From the NCBI RefSeq assembly GCF_002901705.1, contig NZ_PPPV01000012.1, forward strand, positions 279,451-343,450: DNA of 64,000 nucleotides, written 5' to 3'. Position numbers and translations under genes: made by a program. The notes under the pieces are model-generated. The model worked only from the letters and a program-made list of their open reading frames with translations, did no database searches and was not told the origin of the DNA. Position 1 is the stretch's first letter. Each line of letters starts with the position of its first letter. Source of the DNA: Staphylococcus lugdunensis. Lineage in GTDB: Bacteria; Bacillota; Bacilli; Staphylococcales; Staphylococcaceae. This document shows positions 51,656-61,500 of this stretch, in pieces.

Positions 51656-51910
51656 TGTACGAAACTAGTCAACTTATAAATATTCAAAACAATTGCAAAA
51701 TGTATAAATGGTTTTCTAGCCACAACCTAAATATTCTAGTTAATAGCGTATTATTTTGAATCAAACATCTCTCGTCAATCATTTGTACACAACACACTCA
51801 CACTATTTTATGTTCAAATTCAAATATCTATTCATAATAGCATTAGTAGTAGTTCTTTTAGCATTGTGATAAGATAAATGTATAAATATTCGTAAATAGA
51901 GGTGTTCATA
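51656..51910 (+). other. Noncoding region before argR
   Basis: AT-rich, no ORF. At 51878-51895 (ATGTATAAATATTCGTAA) there is a partial match to the Bacillus ARG box, and AAGATAAATG before it could be a -10 region. Autoregulation of argR is plausible but unproven. Confidence 0.35.
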
Positions 51911-52363
51911 TTGGCTAAAAAATCTGTAAGACATATAAAAATAAGAGAAATTATTTCAAACGAACAAATAGAAACTCAAGATGAATTAGTTAAACGTTTG
52001 AATGAATATGAACTCAATGTAACACAAGCTACTGTCTCAAGAGATATTAAAGAATTACAACTTATTAAAGTTCCAGCACCATCAGGTCATTATGTTTATA
52101 GCTTGCCTAACGATAGAAGATATCATCCGCTTGAAAAATTGGGAAGATATCTTATGGACTCATTTGTAAATATAGAAGGTACTGGTAATCTTTTAGTTTT
52201 AAAAACATTACCAGGCAATGCACAATCGATTGGTGCCATTCTGGATCAAATTGATTGGCCAGAAGTGCTAGGAACAATTTGTGGTGATGACACATGTTTA
52301 CTCATTTGTAGAGATGAAAATGCTAGTAATGAGATTAAATCTCGAATTTTTAACTTATTATAA
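51911..52363 (+). CDS. argR: Arginine repressor ArgR/AhrC
   Basis: Hexameric arginine-responsive regulator of arginine biosynthesis and catabolism genes. 150 aa: N-terminal winged HTH ([32 protein letters not shown]), C-terminal oligomerisation and arginine-binding domain with [14 protein letters not shown] and [13 protein letters not shown]. The start is TTG 51911 after AGAGGTG; the GTG at 51902 is in that site. It sits just before recN, a conserved Firmicutes order (ispA-argR-recN). Confidence 0.95.
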   Translation: MAKKSVRHIKIREIISNEQIETQDELVKRLNEYELNVTQATVSRDIKELQLIKVPAPSGHYVYSLPNDRRYHPLEKLGRYLMDSFVNIEGTGNLLVLKTLPGNAQSIGAILDQIDWPEVLGTICGDDTCLLICRDENASNEIKSRIFNLL

Positions 52364-52378
52364 GGATGCGATGAATGT

Positions 52379-54058
52379 ATGCTACAGAATTTATCAATCA
52401 AACAATTTGCCATCATTGACGAATTAGAAATTCAATTTTCTGATGGACTAACTGTTTTGAGTGGTGAAACAGGTGCTGGAAAATCTATTATTATTGATGC
52501 CATAGGACAATTAATTGGTATGAGAGCGTCATCCGACTTTGTGCGTCATGGCGAAAAGAAAGCCATTATTGAAGGTATCTTCGACATAGATAATAGCATT
52601 GAAGCCATTTCGATACTTTCCGAACTTGGCATAGATATCGATGAAGATTTTTTGTTAGTGAAACGTGAAATATTTAGCTCTGGTAAAAGTATCTGTCGCT
52701 TAAATAATCAAACCGTTACCCTTCAAGATTTACGTAAAGTTATGCAAGAATTATTAGATATACATGGTCAACATGAAACGCAATCCTTATTAAAGCAAAA
52801 ATATCATTTAAAATTACTTGATGATTATGCCGAAGATAAATACTTAAAGTTAAAAGAGCAGTATCAAGACATATTTCGTTCTTATAAACAGAAACAAAAA
52901 GAACTTGAAGAGCTTGAATCTGCTGATCAAGCACTACTGCAACGTTTAGACTTAATGAAGTTTCAGTATGAAGAATTACAAGAAGCTCAATTAAAAGAAG
53001 ATGAAGAAGAACAACTAGAAAGTGACATTAATCGTATTCAAAATTCTGAAAAGTTAAGCATTGCACTAAATAACGCTCATATGACATTAACAGATGACAA
53101 TGCCATAACCGATCGTTTATATGAGTTTAGCAATCAATTACAAGTTATTAATGACATTTTGCCAAATAAATACCAAAAACTTAAAGAGGAAGTAGATCAA
53201 TTCTACTATACTTTAGAAGATGCTAAACACGAGCTATATGATGACATGACTAATACAGAATTTGATGAGCAAGTATTAAATGAAGCAGAATCTAGAATGA
53301 ATTTATTAAATAATTTAAAACGAAAGTATGGCAAGGATATTCCTAGTTTGATCACTTATCAAAGTAAGCTCGAACATGAAATTTCAAAAATTGAAAACTA
53401 CGAAGAAAGTACGGCACAACTAAAAGAAGAGATTAACATACTTAAAGATAGGGTTTATGATAAAGGACAACAGTTATCTAAGGAACGACGAAATGTTGCT
53501 CTTGAATTAAGAGATCATATTGTTGCGGAAATTCGCAATTTACAAATGAAAGATGCAAATTTAGAAATTGCCTTTCAACCACTTGAAGAACCGAATCAAG
53601 ACGGTATTGAGTTTGTAGAGTTCTTAATAAGTCCTAATAAAGGAGAACCATTAAAAAGCTTAAATAAAGTTGCTTCAGGCGGTGAATTATCACGTATCAT
53701 GCTTGCACTAAAAAGTATTTTTGTTAAATCAAGAGGTCAAACAGCTATTTTGTTTGACGAAGTAGATTCAGGTGTTTCAGGACAAGCTGCTCAAAAAATG
53801 GCAGAAAAAATGCAAGATATCGCTTCTTATATACAAGTTATATGTATTTCGCATTTGCCACAAGTAGCTTCTATGAGTGATCACCATCTATTAATAAGTA
53901 AAGCCTCGGATGATAGTCGCACAACAACACATGTGAAAGAGTTAAAAAATGAAGAACGTATTAATGAGGTCGCGCGCATGATCTCGGGTGCACATGTTAC
54001 TGATTTAACACGTGAAAATGCAAAAGAAATGATATCACAAAATCAACGTCAAACTTAA
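52379..54058 (+). CDS. recN: DNA repair protein RecN
   Basis: SMC-like ATPase recruited early to double-strand breaks. N-terminal Walker A SGETGAGKSIIIDAI, a central coiled coil (about 150-370), and a C-terminal half with ASGGELSRIMLALK and the Walker B VILFDEVDSGVSG region. 559 aa, full length. ATG after AAGGATGCG, 15 bases after argR. Confidence 0.96.
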   Translation: MLQNLSIKQFAIIDELEIQFSDGLTVLSGETGAGKSIIIDAIGQLIGMRASSDFVRHGEKKAIIEGIFDIDNSIEAISILSELGIDIDEDFLLVKREIFSSGKSICRLNNQTVTLQDLRKVMQELLDIHGQHETQSLLKQKYHLKLLDDYAEDKYLKLKEQYQDIFRSYKQKQKELEELESADQALLQRLDLMKFQYEELQEAQLKEDEEEQLESDINRIQNSEKLSIALNNAHMTLTDDNAITDRLYEFSNQLQVINDILPNKYQKLKEEVDQFYYTLEDAKHELYDDMTNTEFDEQVLNEAESRMNLLNNLKRKYGKDIPSLITYQSKLEHEISKIENYEESTAQLKEEINILKDRVYDKGQQLSKERRNVALELRDHIVAEIRNLQMKDANLEIAFQPLEEPNQDGIEFVEFLISPNKGEPLKSLNKVASGGELSRIMLALKSIFVKSRGQTAILFDEVDSGVSGQAAQKMAEKMQDIASYIQVICISHLPQVASMSDHHLLISKASDDSRTTTHVKELKNEERINEVARMISGAHVTDLTRENAKEMISQNQRQT

Positions 54059-54089
54059 ACATAATAATAATGATGTGGAGCTGAGTCGT

Positions 54090-54977
54090 ATGCATTATAA
54101 ACAATTGATTCAGAAAAAAGAAAATTTTACTGGAAATATAAGAATTTTATTTGCAAATGAAGAAAAATATATTGCTGCAATTATTAATCTTTTAAAAACG
54201 ACACACGCACATATTTATATATATGATATTGAGGATGCTTCCGAGTTAATACGTTCTTATGATTTAGATATTCAATTATTAAGACGTATTCACTTTAAAT
54301 TAAATGATAATTTGCGAGATTTATTTTATTCTTGTAGCCAAGATTTGGAAAAAGATTCAACAAGCATTTTGGTTAAAGGCAATATATCTACAACCCGTTT
54401 TAAAAAGTTTTTAACACAAGCATTTGGCAATGCTTCTCAATCATTTAATCACATTGCTTGTTTTGATTTACCACAATATTATAAGACGTTAGTTTTAAGT
54501 GATGTCGTATATCAACGTTTTCCGGAATATAAAACAAAAATAAACACAATTTTTAATTTGAAACGTTTTGCGCAATCAATGGAGTATGATCATTTTAATA
54601 TTGGCATTTTATCATCGGTTAACCAACCTTTTGTGAAAATCTCGTCTTCGATTGATGCCGCAAAATTAAAAGAGCACTTTGCTAAAATGAACGAACGCTT
54701 TATTACCGTAGATGGTCCAATCACTTTGGATAATGCTATTGACAAAAATATTGCTATTCAAAAAAATGAAATGTCTGAGGTAGCTGGTGAAGTTGATGCA
54801 TTACTTGTTCCTGATATAGATGTTGGTAATGCCATTTATAAATCATTCACATTGATAGGTCATGCTCAAGTAGCGAGTATTCTACTTGGAGCAGCAATAC
54901 CAATTTCCTATACATCAAGATCTGATCAATTACAAACAATTATCGATTCAATTCATTTAGCTATAAGTTTAAGTTAA
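54090..54977 (+). CDS. Phosphate acyltransferase-like protein (Ptb family)
   Basis: 295 aa. The C-terminal half matches phosphate acetyl/butyryltransferases: EVDALLVPDIDVGNAIYKSF, GHAQVASILLGAAIPISYTSRSD. The N-terminal half is much less conserved. In Bacillus ptb belongs to the bkd operon with buk and bcd; here it is the only one of those three and lies 211 bases before the bkd dehydrogenase genes with its own ribosome-binding site. It may convert branched acyl-CoA to acyl-phosphate, or have another role; activity is inferred. ATG 54090 chosen; GTG 54075 is too close to the GGAG. Confidence 0.8.
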   Translation: MHYKQLIQKKENFTGNIRILFANEEKYIAAIINLLKTTHAHIYIYDIEDASELIRSYDLDIQLLRRIHFKLNDNLRDLFYSCSQDLEKDSTSILVKGNISTTRFKKFLTQAFGNASQSFNHIACFDLPQYYKTLVLSDVVYQRFPEYKTKINTIFNLKRFAQSMEYDHFNIGILSSVNQPFVKISSSIDAAKLKEHFAKMNERFITVDGPITLDNAIDKNIAIQKNEMSEVAGEVDALLVPDIDVGNAIYKSFTLIGHAQVASILLGAAIPISYTSRSDQLQTIIDSIHLAISLS

Positions 54978-55135
54978 ACAAAAACATAAACTATACAGTA
55001 CGCAAATAATTTTTGAGTTTTATAGCTTTAAGAGTAAATAAATATCAAAATAAAGAATAATTCTTCATTTTGTTAAATTACATGTTGTAAAATGATTTAG
55101 TGAAATTAATATATAACTATATTTAAAAGTCATTG

Positions 55136-55167
55136 AACTTCATAAATGCGTAGTTAAAAATGAAGTT
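55136..55167 (+). promoter_or_regulatory. Inverted repeat in the bkd leader
   Basis: AACTTCAT (55136-55143) and ATGAAGTT (55160-55167) are perfect complements just upstream of the lpd ribosome-binding site. It could be a leader hairpin or an operator. No convincing promoter was found in 54978-55188. Confidence 0.4.
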
Positions 55168-55188
55168 GTAAAGACGGGAGTTTTATCA

Positions 55189-56613
55189 ATGTCAAAAAAC
55201 CAATATGATTTAGTCGTGTTAGGCGGTGGAACTGCAGGTTATGTTGCCGCAATTAGGGCATCACAACTTGGTAAAAAAGTAGCAATTGTTGAACGACAAT
55301 TGCTTGGTGGTACTTGTCTGCATAAAGGATGCATACCAACCAAATCTTTATTGAAATCTGCCGAAGTTATACATACAGTTACACAAAGTAGTGAATATGG
55401 CATAAAAATTAATGATTTTTCCATTGATTTCAACAAAATTATGCAACGGAAGACGCAAATAGTTAATCAAATGTTCCAAGGTGTTCAGCATTTAATGAAA
55501 CAAAATCATATTGATATTTTTAATGGAACTGGCCGAATTTTAGGGAGTTCAATATTCTCACCTCAAAGTGGAACGATTTCCGTAGAATATACTGATGGGC
55601 AATCAGAATTACTGACAAATCAATTTGTACTTATCGCAACTGGCTCTAGACCAACAGAATTACCATTTTTACCTTTTGATCATCACACTGTATTATCGAG
55701 TGATGATGTATTGAATCTAGATACATTACCTCACAGCATAGCCATTATTGGTGCTGGTGTCATTGGTTTAGAATTTGCTTCACTTATGATTGATTTAGGT
55801 GTTCATGTACATGTAATTGAATCATCATCTCGCGTACTGCCTACTGAGAGTGAGCGTATTTCTCAAGCCATTCAAAAAGCATTAGAACAACGTGGTGTAC
55901 ATTTTCATTTAAATGTAGAATTAACTAAAGATACAGTTAATATTACAACAGAAAAAATCGATTTTACATTGAAGGATAACCAAATAATTAATGTTGATAA
56001 AGTGTTAGTTGCAGTTGGTCGTAAACCTAACACTTTAGATATTGGGTTAAACAACACTAAGATCACTTGTAATGATGCAGGTTATATAAATATCAATAAA
56101 TTTCAACAAACTGAAGAACAACATATATATGCAGCCGGAGATTGTATAGGTAAATTACAACTCGCACATGTTGGCTCGAAAGAAGGTATCGTTGCCGTAG
56201 AACATATGTTTGAACATAATCCTATTCCTATAGATTATCAATTAATGCCTAAATGTGTATATACATACCCAGAAATCGCTTCTATAGGAATGAATGATAA
56301 TGATGCAACAGTACAAGATATTGAATTCGAACGCTATACATTACCACTTCGTGCAAATGGTAAAGCAATGATAGTGTCAGCGGACAATCAAGCTGGATTT
56401 ATCGACGTTATAGTTCGTGCAGATGATAAGGAAATCATTGGTATACAAATGTTTGGAACACATGTTACCGAACTAATTAATGAGGCTGCATTATTACAAT
56501 TTATGAATGGTTCTGCGTTAGAATTAGGATTAACAACACATGCACATCCATCCATGTCAGAAATATTGATGGAAGCAGGATTGAAAATAGAGAATAGAGC
56601 TATTCACGTTTAA
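55189..56613 (+). CDS. lpdV: Dihydrolipoamide dehydrogenase (E3) of the bkd complex
   Basis: FAD enzyme that reoxidises dihydrolipoyl groups with NAD+. Redox-active disulfide in GGTCLHKGCIPTK, FAD-binding GGGTAGYVAAI at the N-terminus, NAD-binding GAGVIGLEFASL in the middle, and the active-site His-Glu pair in THAHPSMSEILMEA. 474 aa. First gene of lpdV-bkdAA-bkdAB-bkdB. Staphylococci have another E3 for pyruvate dehydrogenase elsewhere. Confidence 0.94.
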   Translation: MSKNQYDLVVLGGGTAGYVAAIRASQLGKKVAIVERQLLGGTCLHKGCIPTKSLLKSAEVIHTVTQSSEYGIKINDFSIDFNKIMQRKTQIVNQMFQGVQHLMKQNHIDIFNGTGRILGSSIFSPQSGTISVEYTDGQSELLTNQFVLIATGSRPTELPFLPFDHHTVLSSDDVLNLDTLPHSIAIIGAGVIGLEFASLMIDLGVHVHVIESSSRVLPTESERISQAIQKALEQRGVHFHLNVELTKDTVNITTEKIDFTLKDNQIINVDKVLVAVGRKPNTLDIGLNNTKITCNDAGYININKFQQTEEQHIYAAGDCIGKLQLAHVGSKEGIVAVEHMFEHNPIPIDYQLMPKCVYTYPEIASIGMNDNDATVQDIEFERYTLPLRANGKAMIVSADNQAGFIDVIVRADDKEIIGIQMFGTHVTELINEAALLQFMNGSALELGLTTHAHPSMSEILMEAGLKIENRAIHV

Positions 56614-56628
56614 TTAGGAGGAAATACA

Positions 56629-57627
56629 ATGAAAGATTATCAATCTGTCGGATTAACCGAAGATGATTTAAAAGCCATTTTCAAAGGAATGGATTTAGGA
56701 AGAAAAGTAGATGAGCGCTTATGGTTATTAAATCGAGCTGGTAAAATACCTTTTGTTGTCAGTGGTCAAGGGCAAGAAGCGACTCAAATTGGTATGGCTT
56801 ACGCACTTAAAGAAGGAGATATTTCCTCACCTTATTATCGAGATTTAGCTTTTGTAACGTATATGGGTATGAGCCCTTATCAAATTATGTTAAATTCATT
56901 TGGTAAAAAAGATGATGTTAACTCTGGAGGGAAACAAATGCCTGCCCACTATGGCTATAAAGCAAAAGGTATGCTTTCCCAAAGTTCTCCTGTAGGGACT
57001 CAAATTCCACATACAGCTGGTGCAGCGCTAGCACTGAAGATGGATAAAAAAGAAAATATAGCTGTGGCAACTATCGGTGAAGGAAGTACTAATCAAGGTG
57101 ACTTCCATGAAGGTCTAAACTTTGCTGGTGTGCATAAGTTGCCTTTAGTGTGTGTTATTATCAATAACAAATATGCAATTTCAGTGCCTGATTCATTACA
57201 ATACGCTGCCGAAAAATTATCAGATAGGGCAATAGGCTATGGTATAAAAGGGATTACAGTTGATGGTAACGATCCAATTGCTGTTTATGCTGCCATGAAA
57301 GAAGCTAGAATACGTGCATTAAATGGTGATGGCCCAACGTTAATAGAAGCCGTTACAGCTCGAATGACACCGCATTCTTCTGACGATGACGATCAGTATC
57401 GCAGTAAAAGTATTAAAGAGGGATTAAAAGCAAATGACTGTAATGTCAAATTTAAATCTTACTTACTGGACACTGGCATTATTGATCAAACATGGTTAGA
57501 TAAAATAGAAAATGAACATAAACATATCATCAATCAAGCAACTAAAGATGCCGAAGCTGCAGACTACCCTAATGTAGAAGAAGCTTACACACATGTATAT
57601 GAAGAAGGGAGTAGTCAAAATGGCTAA
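56629..57627 (+). CDS. bkdAA: Branched-chain 2-oxoacid dehydrogenase E1 alpha
   Basis: Thiamine-diphosphate-dependent alpha subunit that decarboxylates 2-oxoacids from Val, Leu and Ile. ThDP motif GEGSTNQGDFHEGLNFAGVHKLP...NNKYAIS is intact, with the phosphorylation-loop-like SSDDDDQYR. 332 aa. The products are branched acyl-CoA primers for iso/anteiso fatty acids of the staphylococcal membrane. Overlaps bkdAB by 8 bases. Confidence 0.93.
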   Translation: MKDYQSVGLTEDDLKAIFKGMDLGRKVDERLWLLNRAGKIPFVVSGQGQEATQIGMAYALKEGDISSPYYRDLAFVTYMGMSPYQIMLNSFGKKDDVNSGGKQMPAHYGYKAKGMLSQSSPVGTQIPHTAGAALALKMDKKENIAVATIGEGSTNQGDFHEGLNFAGVHKLPLVCVIINNKYAISVPDSLQYAAEKLSDRAIGYGIKGITVDGNDPIAVYAAMKEARIRALNGDGPTLIEAVTARMTPHSSDDDDQYRSKSIKEGLKANDCNVKFKSYLLDTGIIDQTWLDKIENEHKHIINQATKDAEAADYPNVEEAYTHVYEEGSSQNG

Positions 57628-58603
57628 ATTATCTTATTTAGATGCTATTCTACAAGCTCAAGATATCGCTATGGAAAAGGATGAAAATGTCTTTATTCTT
57701 GGTGAAGATGTAGGTGTTAAGGGTGGTGTCTTCGGTGCAACAAAAGGCTTACAAGAAAAATATGGTGTTGAACGTGTAATTGATACACCTTTAGCCGAAT
57801 CAAATATAGTAGGTACTGCGATTGGTGCTTCAGCTTTAGGTAAACGACCAATTGCTGAAATTCAATTTGCAGACTTTATTTTACCAGCTACAAATCAAAT
57901 TATTAGTGAAGCAGCAAAAATGCGCTATCGATCCAATAATGATTGGAATTGTCCTATCACAATTCGCGCACCTTTTGGTGGAGGTGTTCATGGTGGTTTG
58001 TATCACTCGCAAAGCATCGAAAGTATTTTTGCTTCAACGCCTGGATTAACAGTTGTTATACCATCATCCCCTTATGATGCTAAAGGATTATTATTATCAT
58101 CCATTGCATCTAATGACCCAGTATTATTCTTCGAACATAAAAAAGCTTATCGTTTTTTAAAAGAAGAAGTTCCTGAAGGCTATTATACCGTGCCACTTGG
58201 AAAAGCAGATGTAAAAAGAGAAGGACAAGATATAACTGTATTTACATACGGATTATGTGTTAATTATTGTCTGCAAGCAGCTGATATATTAGCAGCAGAT
58301 GGCATTAGTGTTGAAGTTGTCGATTTAAGAACCATATATCCATTAGATAAGGAAACAATCATTCAACATGCAAAACAAAATGGCAAAATCTTGTTGGTCA
58401 CAGAGGATAATTTAGAAGGAAGTGTTATGTCAGAGGTCGCAGCAATTATAGCTGAAAACTGTCTCTTTGATTTAGATGCACCTATCATGAGATTAGCTGG
58501 TCCAGATGTACCTTCAATGCCATTTTCACCTTCTTTAGAAAACGAAGTAATGATGAATCCTGAAAAAATTGAAGCGAAAATGCGTGAACTTGCGTCATTT
58601 TAA
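57620..58603 (+). CDS. bkdAB: Branched-chain 2-oxoacid dehydrogenase E1 beta
   Basis: Beta subunit of E1, 327 aa, with GEDVGVKGGVFGATKGL, EIQFADFILPATNQI and PFGGGVHGGLYHSQSIE. ATG 57620 follows GAAGGGAG; the frame itself extends back to 57593. Translationally coupled to bkdAA. Confidence 0.94.
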   Translation: MAKLSYLDAILQAQDIAMEKDENVFILGEDVGVKGGVFGATKGLQEKYGVERVIDTPLAESNIVGTAIGASALGKRPIAEIQFADFILPATNQIISEAAKMRYRSNNDWNCPITIRAPFGGGVHGGLYHSQSIESIFASTPGLTVVIPSSPYDAKGLLLSSIASNDPVLFFEHKKAYRFLKEEVPEGYYTVPLGKADVKREGQDITVFTYGLCVNYCLQAADILAADGISVEVVDLRTIYPLDKETIIQHAKQNGKILLVTEDNLEGSVMSEVAAIIAENCLFDLDAPIMRLAGPDVPSMPFSPSLENEVMMNPEKIEAKMRELASF

Positions 58604-58616
58604 GGAGTGTATAAAA

Positions 58617-59870
58617 ATGGATGTAAAAATGCCAAAGTTAGGTGAAAGTGTACATGAAGGTACAATAGAAACGTGGTTAGTCTCAGTTGGAGATTCAGTA
58701 GATGAATATGAGCCACTATGTGAAGTTATCACAGATAAAGTCACTGCTGAAGTCCCTTCAACAGTATCAGGTACAATTACTGAAATACTTGTTGATAAAG
58801 GTGAAACAGTTGCCGTTGATTCAATTATTTGTCGTATTGAAACACATGGAGAAACAAATAACCATATTGATGATAAATCTCAAAATAACGTAACTGAATC
58901 TGAGTCTGCAAAAAATGCCTTAAATTCTTATAAATCACAAGATACAGACGCAAAAAATAATAACGGTCGATTTTCACCTGTAGTATTCAAATTAGCTGCT
59001 GAACATCAAGTAGATTTAACACAAGTAATAGGTACAGGATTTGAGGGACGTGTAAACAAGAAAGATATTTTAAAATATATTCAACAACACAGCGATAACA
59101 CAAGTCAAGAAAAGCAACAAACTAAAGCTACGACAGCAACTAGAAATACAACTTCTAAGACTGAGTCATTGCAACCATCAAGTATTCCTGTCAACGGTGT
59201 CAGAAAAGCCATCGCGCAAAATATGGTAACTAGTGTAACAGAAATACCACACGGTTGGATGATGGTTGAAATAGATGCTTCAAACTTAGTTCAAACAAGA
59301 AATCATTATAAAAATAACTTTAAAGAAAAAGAGGGTTATAACTTAACGTTCTTTGCATTCTTTGTAAAAGCCGTGGCAGACGCTTTAAAAGCAAATCCTA
59401 TTCTTAATAGTAGTTGGGACGGTGAAGACATCATCATTCATAAAGGCATAAACATTTCTATAGCAGTAGCTGATGATGATAAGTTATATGTCCCAGTGAT
59501 TAAACACGCGGATGAAAAATCAATTAAAGGTATTGCTAGAGAAATTAATGATTTAGCAAATAAAGCACGGACAAAAAAATTAACACAAGCTGACATGGAA
59601 GGCGGTACATTTACTGTAAATAACACAGGTACATTTGGTTCTGTTTCTTCTATGGGTATTATCAATCATCCTCAAGCAGCCATTTTACAAGTTGAATCAA
59701 TCATTAAAAAACCTGTAGTTATTGATGATATGATAGCTGTTAGAAGCATGGTAAATTTATGTATTTCAATTGATCATAGAATACTTGATGGGGTACAAAC
59801 AGGTAAGTTTATGTCACACGTTAAAAAACGCATTGAACAATATACGATAGAGACAACAAATATTTATTAA
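58617..59870 (+). CDS. bkdB: Branched-chain 2-oxoacid dehydrogenase E2 (dihydrolipoyl acyltransferase)
   Basis: Core of the complex, 417 aa: one lipoyl domain (lysine in EVITDKVTAEVPS), a linker, the E1/E3-binding domain (FSPVVFKLAAEHQVDLTQVIGTG region), a second linker rich in Thr/Ser/Gln, and the catalytic domain ending with DHRILDG. ATG 58617 follows AAGGAGTG; the frame extends to 58569. Needs lipoylation, which links it to lipM at 42.4 kb. Last gene, followed by a terminator. Confidence 0.95.
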   Translation: MDVKMPKLGESVHEGTIETWLVSVGDSVDEYEPLCEVITDKVTAEVPSTVSGTITEILVDKGETVAVDSIICRIETHGETNNHIDDKSQNNVTESESAKNALNSYKSQDTDAKNNNGRFSPVVFKLAAEHQVDLTQVIGTGFEGRVNKKDILKYIQQHSDNTSQEKQQTKATTATRNTTSKTESLQPSSIPVNGVRKAIAQNMVTSVTEIPHGWMMVEIDASNLVQTRNHYKNNFKEKEGYNLTFFAFFVKAVADALKANPILNSSWDGEDIIIHKGINISIAVADDDKLYVPVIKHADEKSIKGIAREINDLANKARTKKLTQADMEGGTFTVNNTGTFGSVSSMGIINHPQAAILQVESIIKKPVVIDDMIAVRSMVNLCISIDHRILDGVQTGKFMSHVKKRIEQYTIETTNIY

Positions 59871-59878
59871 TATTTTGC

Positions 59879-59924
59879 AGGCATGAAAACGTAGTCAACT
59901 TTGATTTTGTTTTCATGCTTTTTG
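59879..59924 (+). terminator. Terminator of the bkd operon
   Basis: GCATGAAAAC / GTTTTCATGC stem with a 20-nt loop, followed by TTTTTG. Confidence 0.85.
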
Positions 59925-60017
59925 TGTTATATCATTTCGAGTAAACAAGCTTATTGAAGATTGCCGTCAATATTAGTAGAATAAAGGAAAGTCTTTTTAA
60001 AATGAAAGGTGAATCGT

Positions 60018-60455
60018 ATGGATTTAAATTTTGATTTATATATGAACGATGTAGTTAATCAAGCCCGCAGTGAAATTGAACAAGCTGGCTATCAACAACT
60101 AACAACTGCAGAAGAGGTTGATGAAGTATTACAACAACAAGGAACCACATTAGTGATGGTGAATTCTGTATGTGGTTGTGCAGGAGGCGTAGCTCGTCCA
60201 GCAGCTTCACACGCATTACACTATGATAGATTGCCTCAACGTCTTGTTACGGTATTTGCTGGTCAAGATAAGGAAGCAACACAAAAAGCAAGAGATTATT
60301 TTGAAGGCTATGCACCATCTAGTCCATCTTTTGCACTTATTAAAAACGGTAAAATCACTGAAATGATTGAACGTCATCAAATTGAAGGACATGATGTTAT
60401 GGATGTCATCAATCAATTACAAGCGTTATTCGATAAGTACTGCGAAGAAAGATAA
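60018..60455 (+). CDS. brxB: Bacilliredoxin BrxB (YphP/YqiW family)
   Basis: Thioredoxin-fold protein that removes bacillithiol from S-bacillithiolated proteins. 145 aa, with the signature CGC motif at Cys52-Gly-Cys54 ([14 protein letters not shown]). Bacillithiol is the main low-molecular-weight thiol of staphylococci. ATG 60018 follows AAAGGTG; a GTG at 60009 overlaps that site. Followed 13 bases later by a UPF0421 gene. Confidence 0.95.
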   Translation: MDLNFDLYMNDVVNQARSEIEQAGYQQLTTAEEVDEVLQQQGTTLVMVNSVCGCAGGVARPAASHALHYDRLPQRLVTVFAGQDKEATQKARDYFEGYAPSSPSFALIKNGKITEMIERHQIEGHDVMDVINQLQALFDKYCEER

Positions 60456-60468
60456 TTGGTGCTTACAC

Positions 60469-61446
60469 ATGTTAAAGTTAAATCCTTATAAGATTGGATT
60501 TAGAACACTAAAAACAGCTGTAGGTATTACTCTCGGAGTCATTCTAGCAAAATGGCTAGGACTTGATAATTATGCTTCAAGTGCTATCCTTATTGTGTTG
60601 TGCATCAAACATACAAAAATGCATTCGGTTCAAGCGATAGTATCTCGATTTATATCCTGTATCTTAGTTTTATTTATTGGTTCTGCTATCTTCAGTTTAT
60701 TAGGTCAAACACCAGTTATTCTAGGTTTAATCGTTATGTTATTTATTCCTGTTACCGTGATGTTAAAAGTACAAGAAGGTGTCGTTACCAGTTGCGTTAT
60801 TTTACTTCATGTCTTTAATGCTAAAGCAATTAACCTTCATTTAATTTTCAATGAAATCCAGCTTTTATGTGTTGGTCTTGGTATTGCTTTTATTATGAAT
60901 TTAATTATGCCAAGTTTAGATAAAGATTTAATGCGTTATAAAGCTAAAATTGAACAAGAATTTAAAGAAGTCTTTTTAAAATTTAGCCAATTATGTAAAT
61001 CATCAAATGAGATTATTAAATTGAATTTCAAGCAATTACAGTTAGATATTAACAAAGGAAAGTCAATCGCATTTAGAGATGTAAAAAATCATTTTGTACG
61101 TAATGAAAATTCATACTATCACTATTTTGATATGCGACAAGAACAACTTGAGTTATTAAAACGTATACACGCACACCTTCAAAATGTTGAAATAAACGAT
61201 CCAATAGCTAAAAGAGTCTCACATTTATTGTATGAAATTGGTGAAAATGTCAATAGCAACGACTATACAGTATTGCGCTTACATTCTTTATATGAAATCA
61301 GACTCACATTAAATGAATTGCCTTTACCAACCACACATAAAGCATTAAATTCACGTTCAAGTTTAATTCAGATTTTAAATGAATTAGAGGATTATTTACA
61401 AATAAAATCACAATTCGGCTCATTGCGCTTACATAGTGAATTATAA
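60469..61446 (+). CDS. Aromatic acid exporter-like membrane protein (UPF0421/FUSC-like)
   Basis: 325 aa. Four or five membrane helices in the first 150 residues, then a long helical cytosolic domain (about 160-325). This is the UPF0421 architecture, distantly related to FUSC/aromatic-acid exporter proteins; no substrate is known. ATG 60469 (MLKLNPYKIGFRTLKTA) is chosen by similarity to its staphylococcal relatives; the frame runs back into brxB and the ribosome-binding site is weak. Confidence 0.85.
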   Translation: MLKLNPYKIGFRTLKTAVGITLGVILAKWLGLDNYASSAILIVLCIKHTKMHSVQAIVSRFISCILVLFIGSAIFSLLGQTPVILGLIVMLFIPVTVMLKVQEGVVTSCVILLHVFNAKAINLHLIFNEIQLLCVGLGIAFIMNLIMPSLDKDLMRYKAKIEQEFKEVFLKFSQLCKSSNEIIKLNFKQLQLDINKGKSIAFRDVKNHFVRNENSYYHYFDMRQEQLELLKRIHAHLQNVEINDPIAKRVSHLLYEIGENVNSNDYTVLRLHSLYEIRLTLNELPLPTTHKALNSRSSLIQILNELEDYLQIKSQFGSLRLHSEL

Positions 61447-61448
61447 TA

Positions 61449-61500
61449 AATACAGGCATGCTTGCATGACACAATGTCATTACAACATGCCTGTATTTTA
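61449..61500. terminator. Terminator after the UPF0421 gene
   Basis: AATACAGGCATG / CATGCCTGTATT stem with a long loop containing TGCATGACA...; T run follows. It also overlaps the end of the minus-strand Prli42-like gene, so it serves both directions. Confidence 0.8.
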
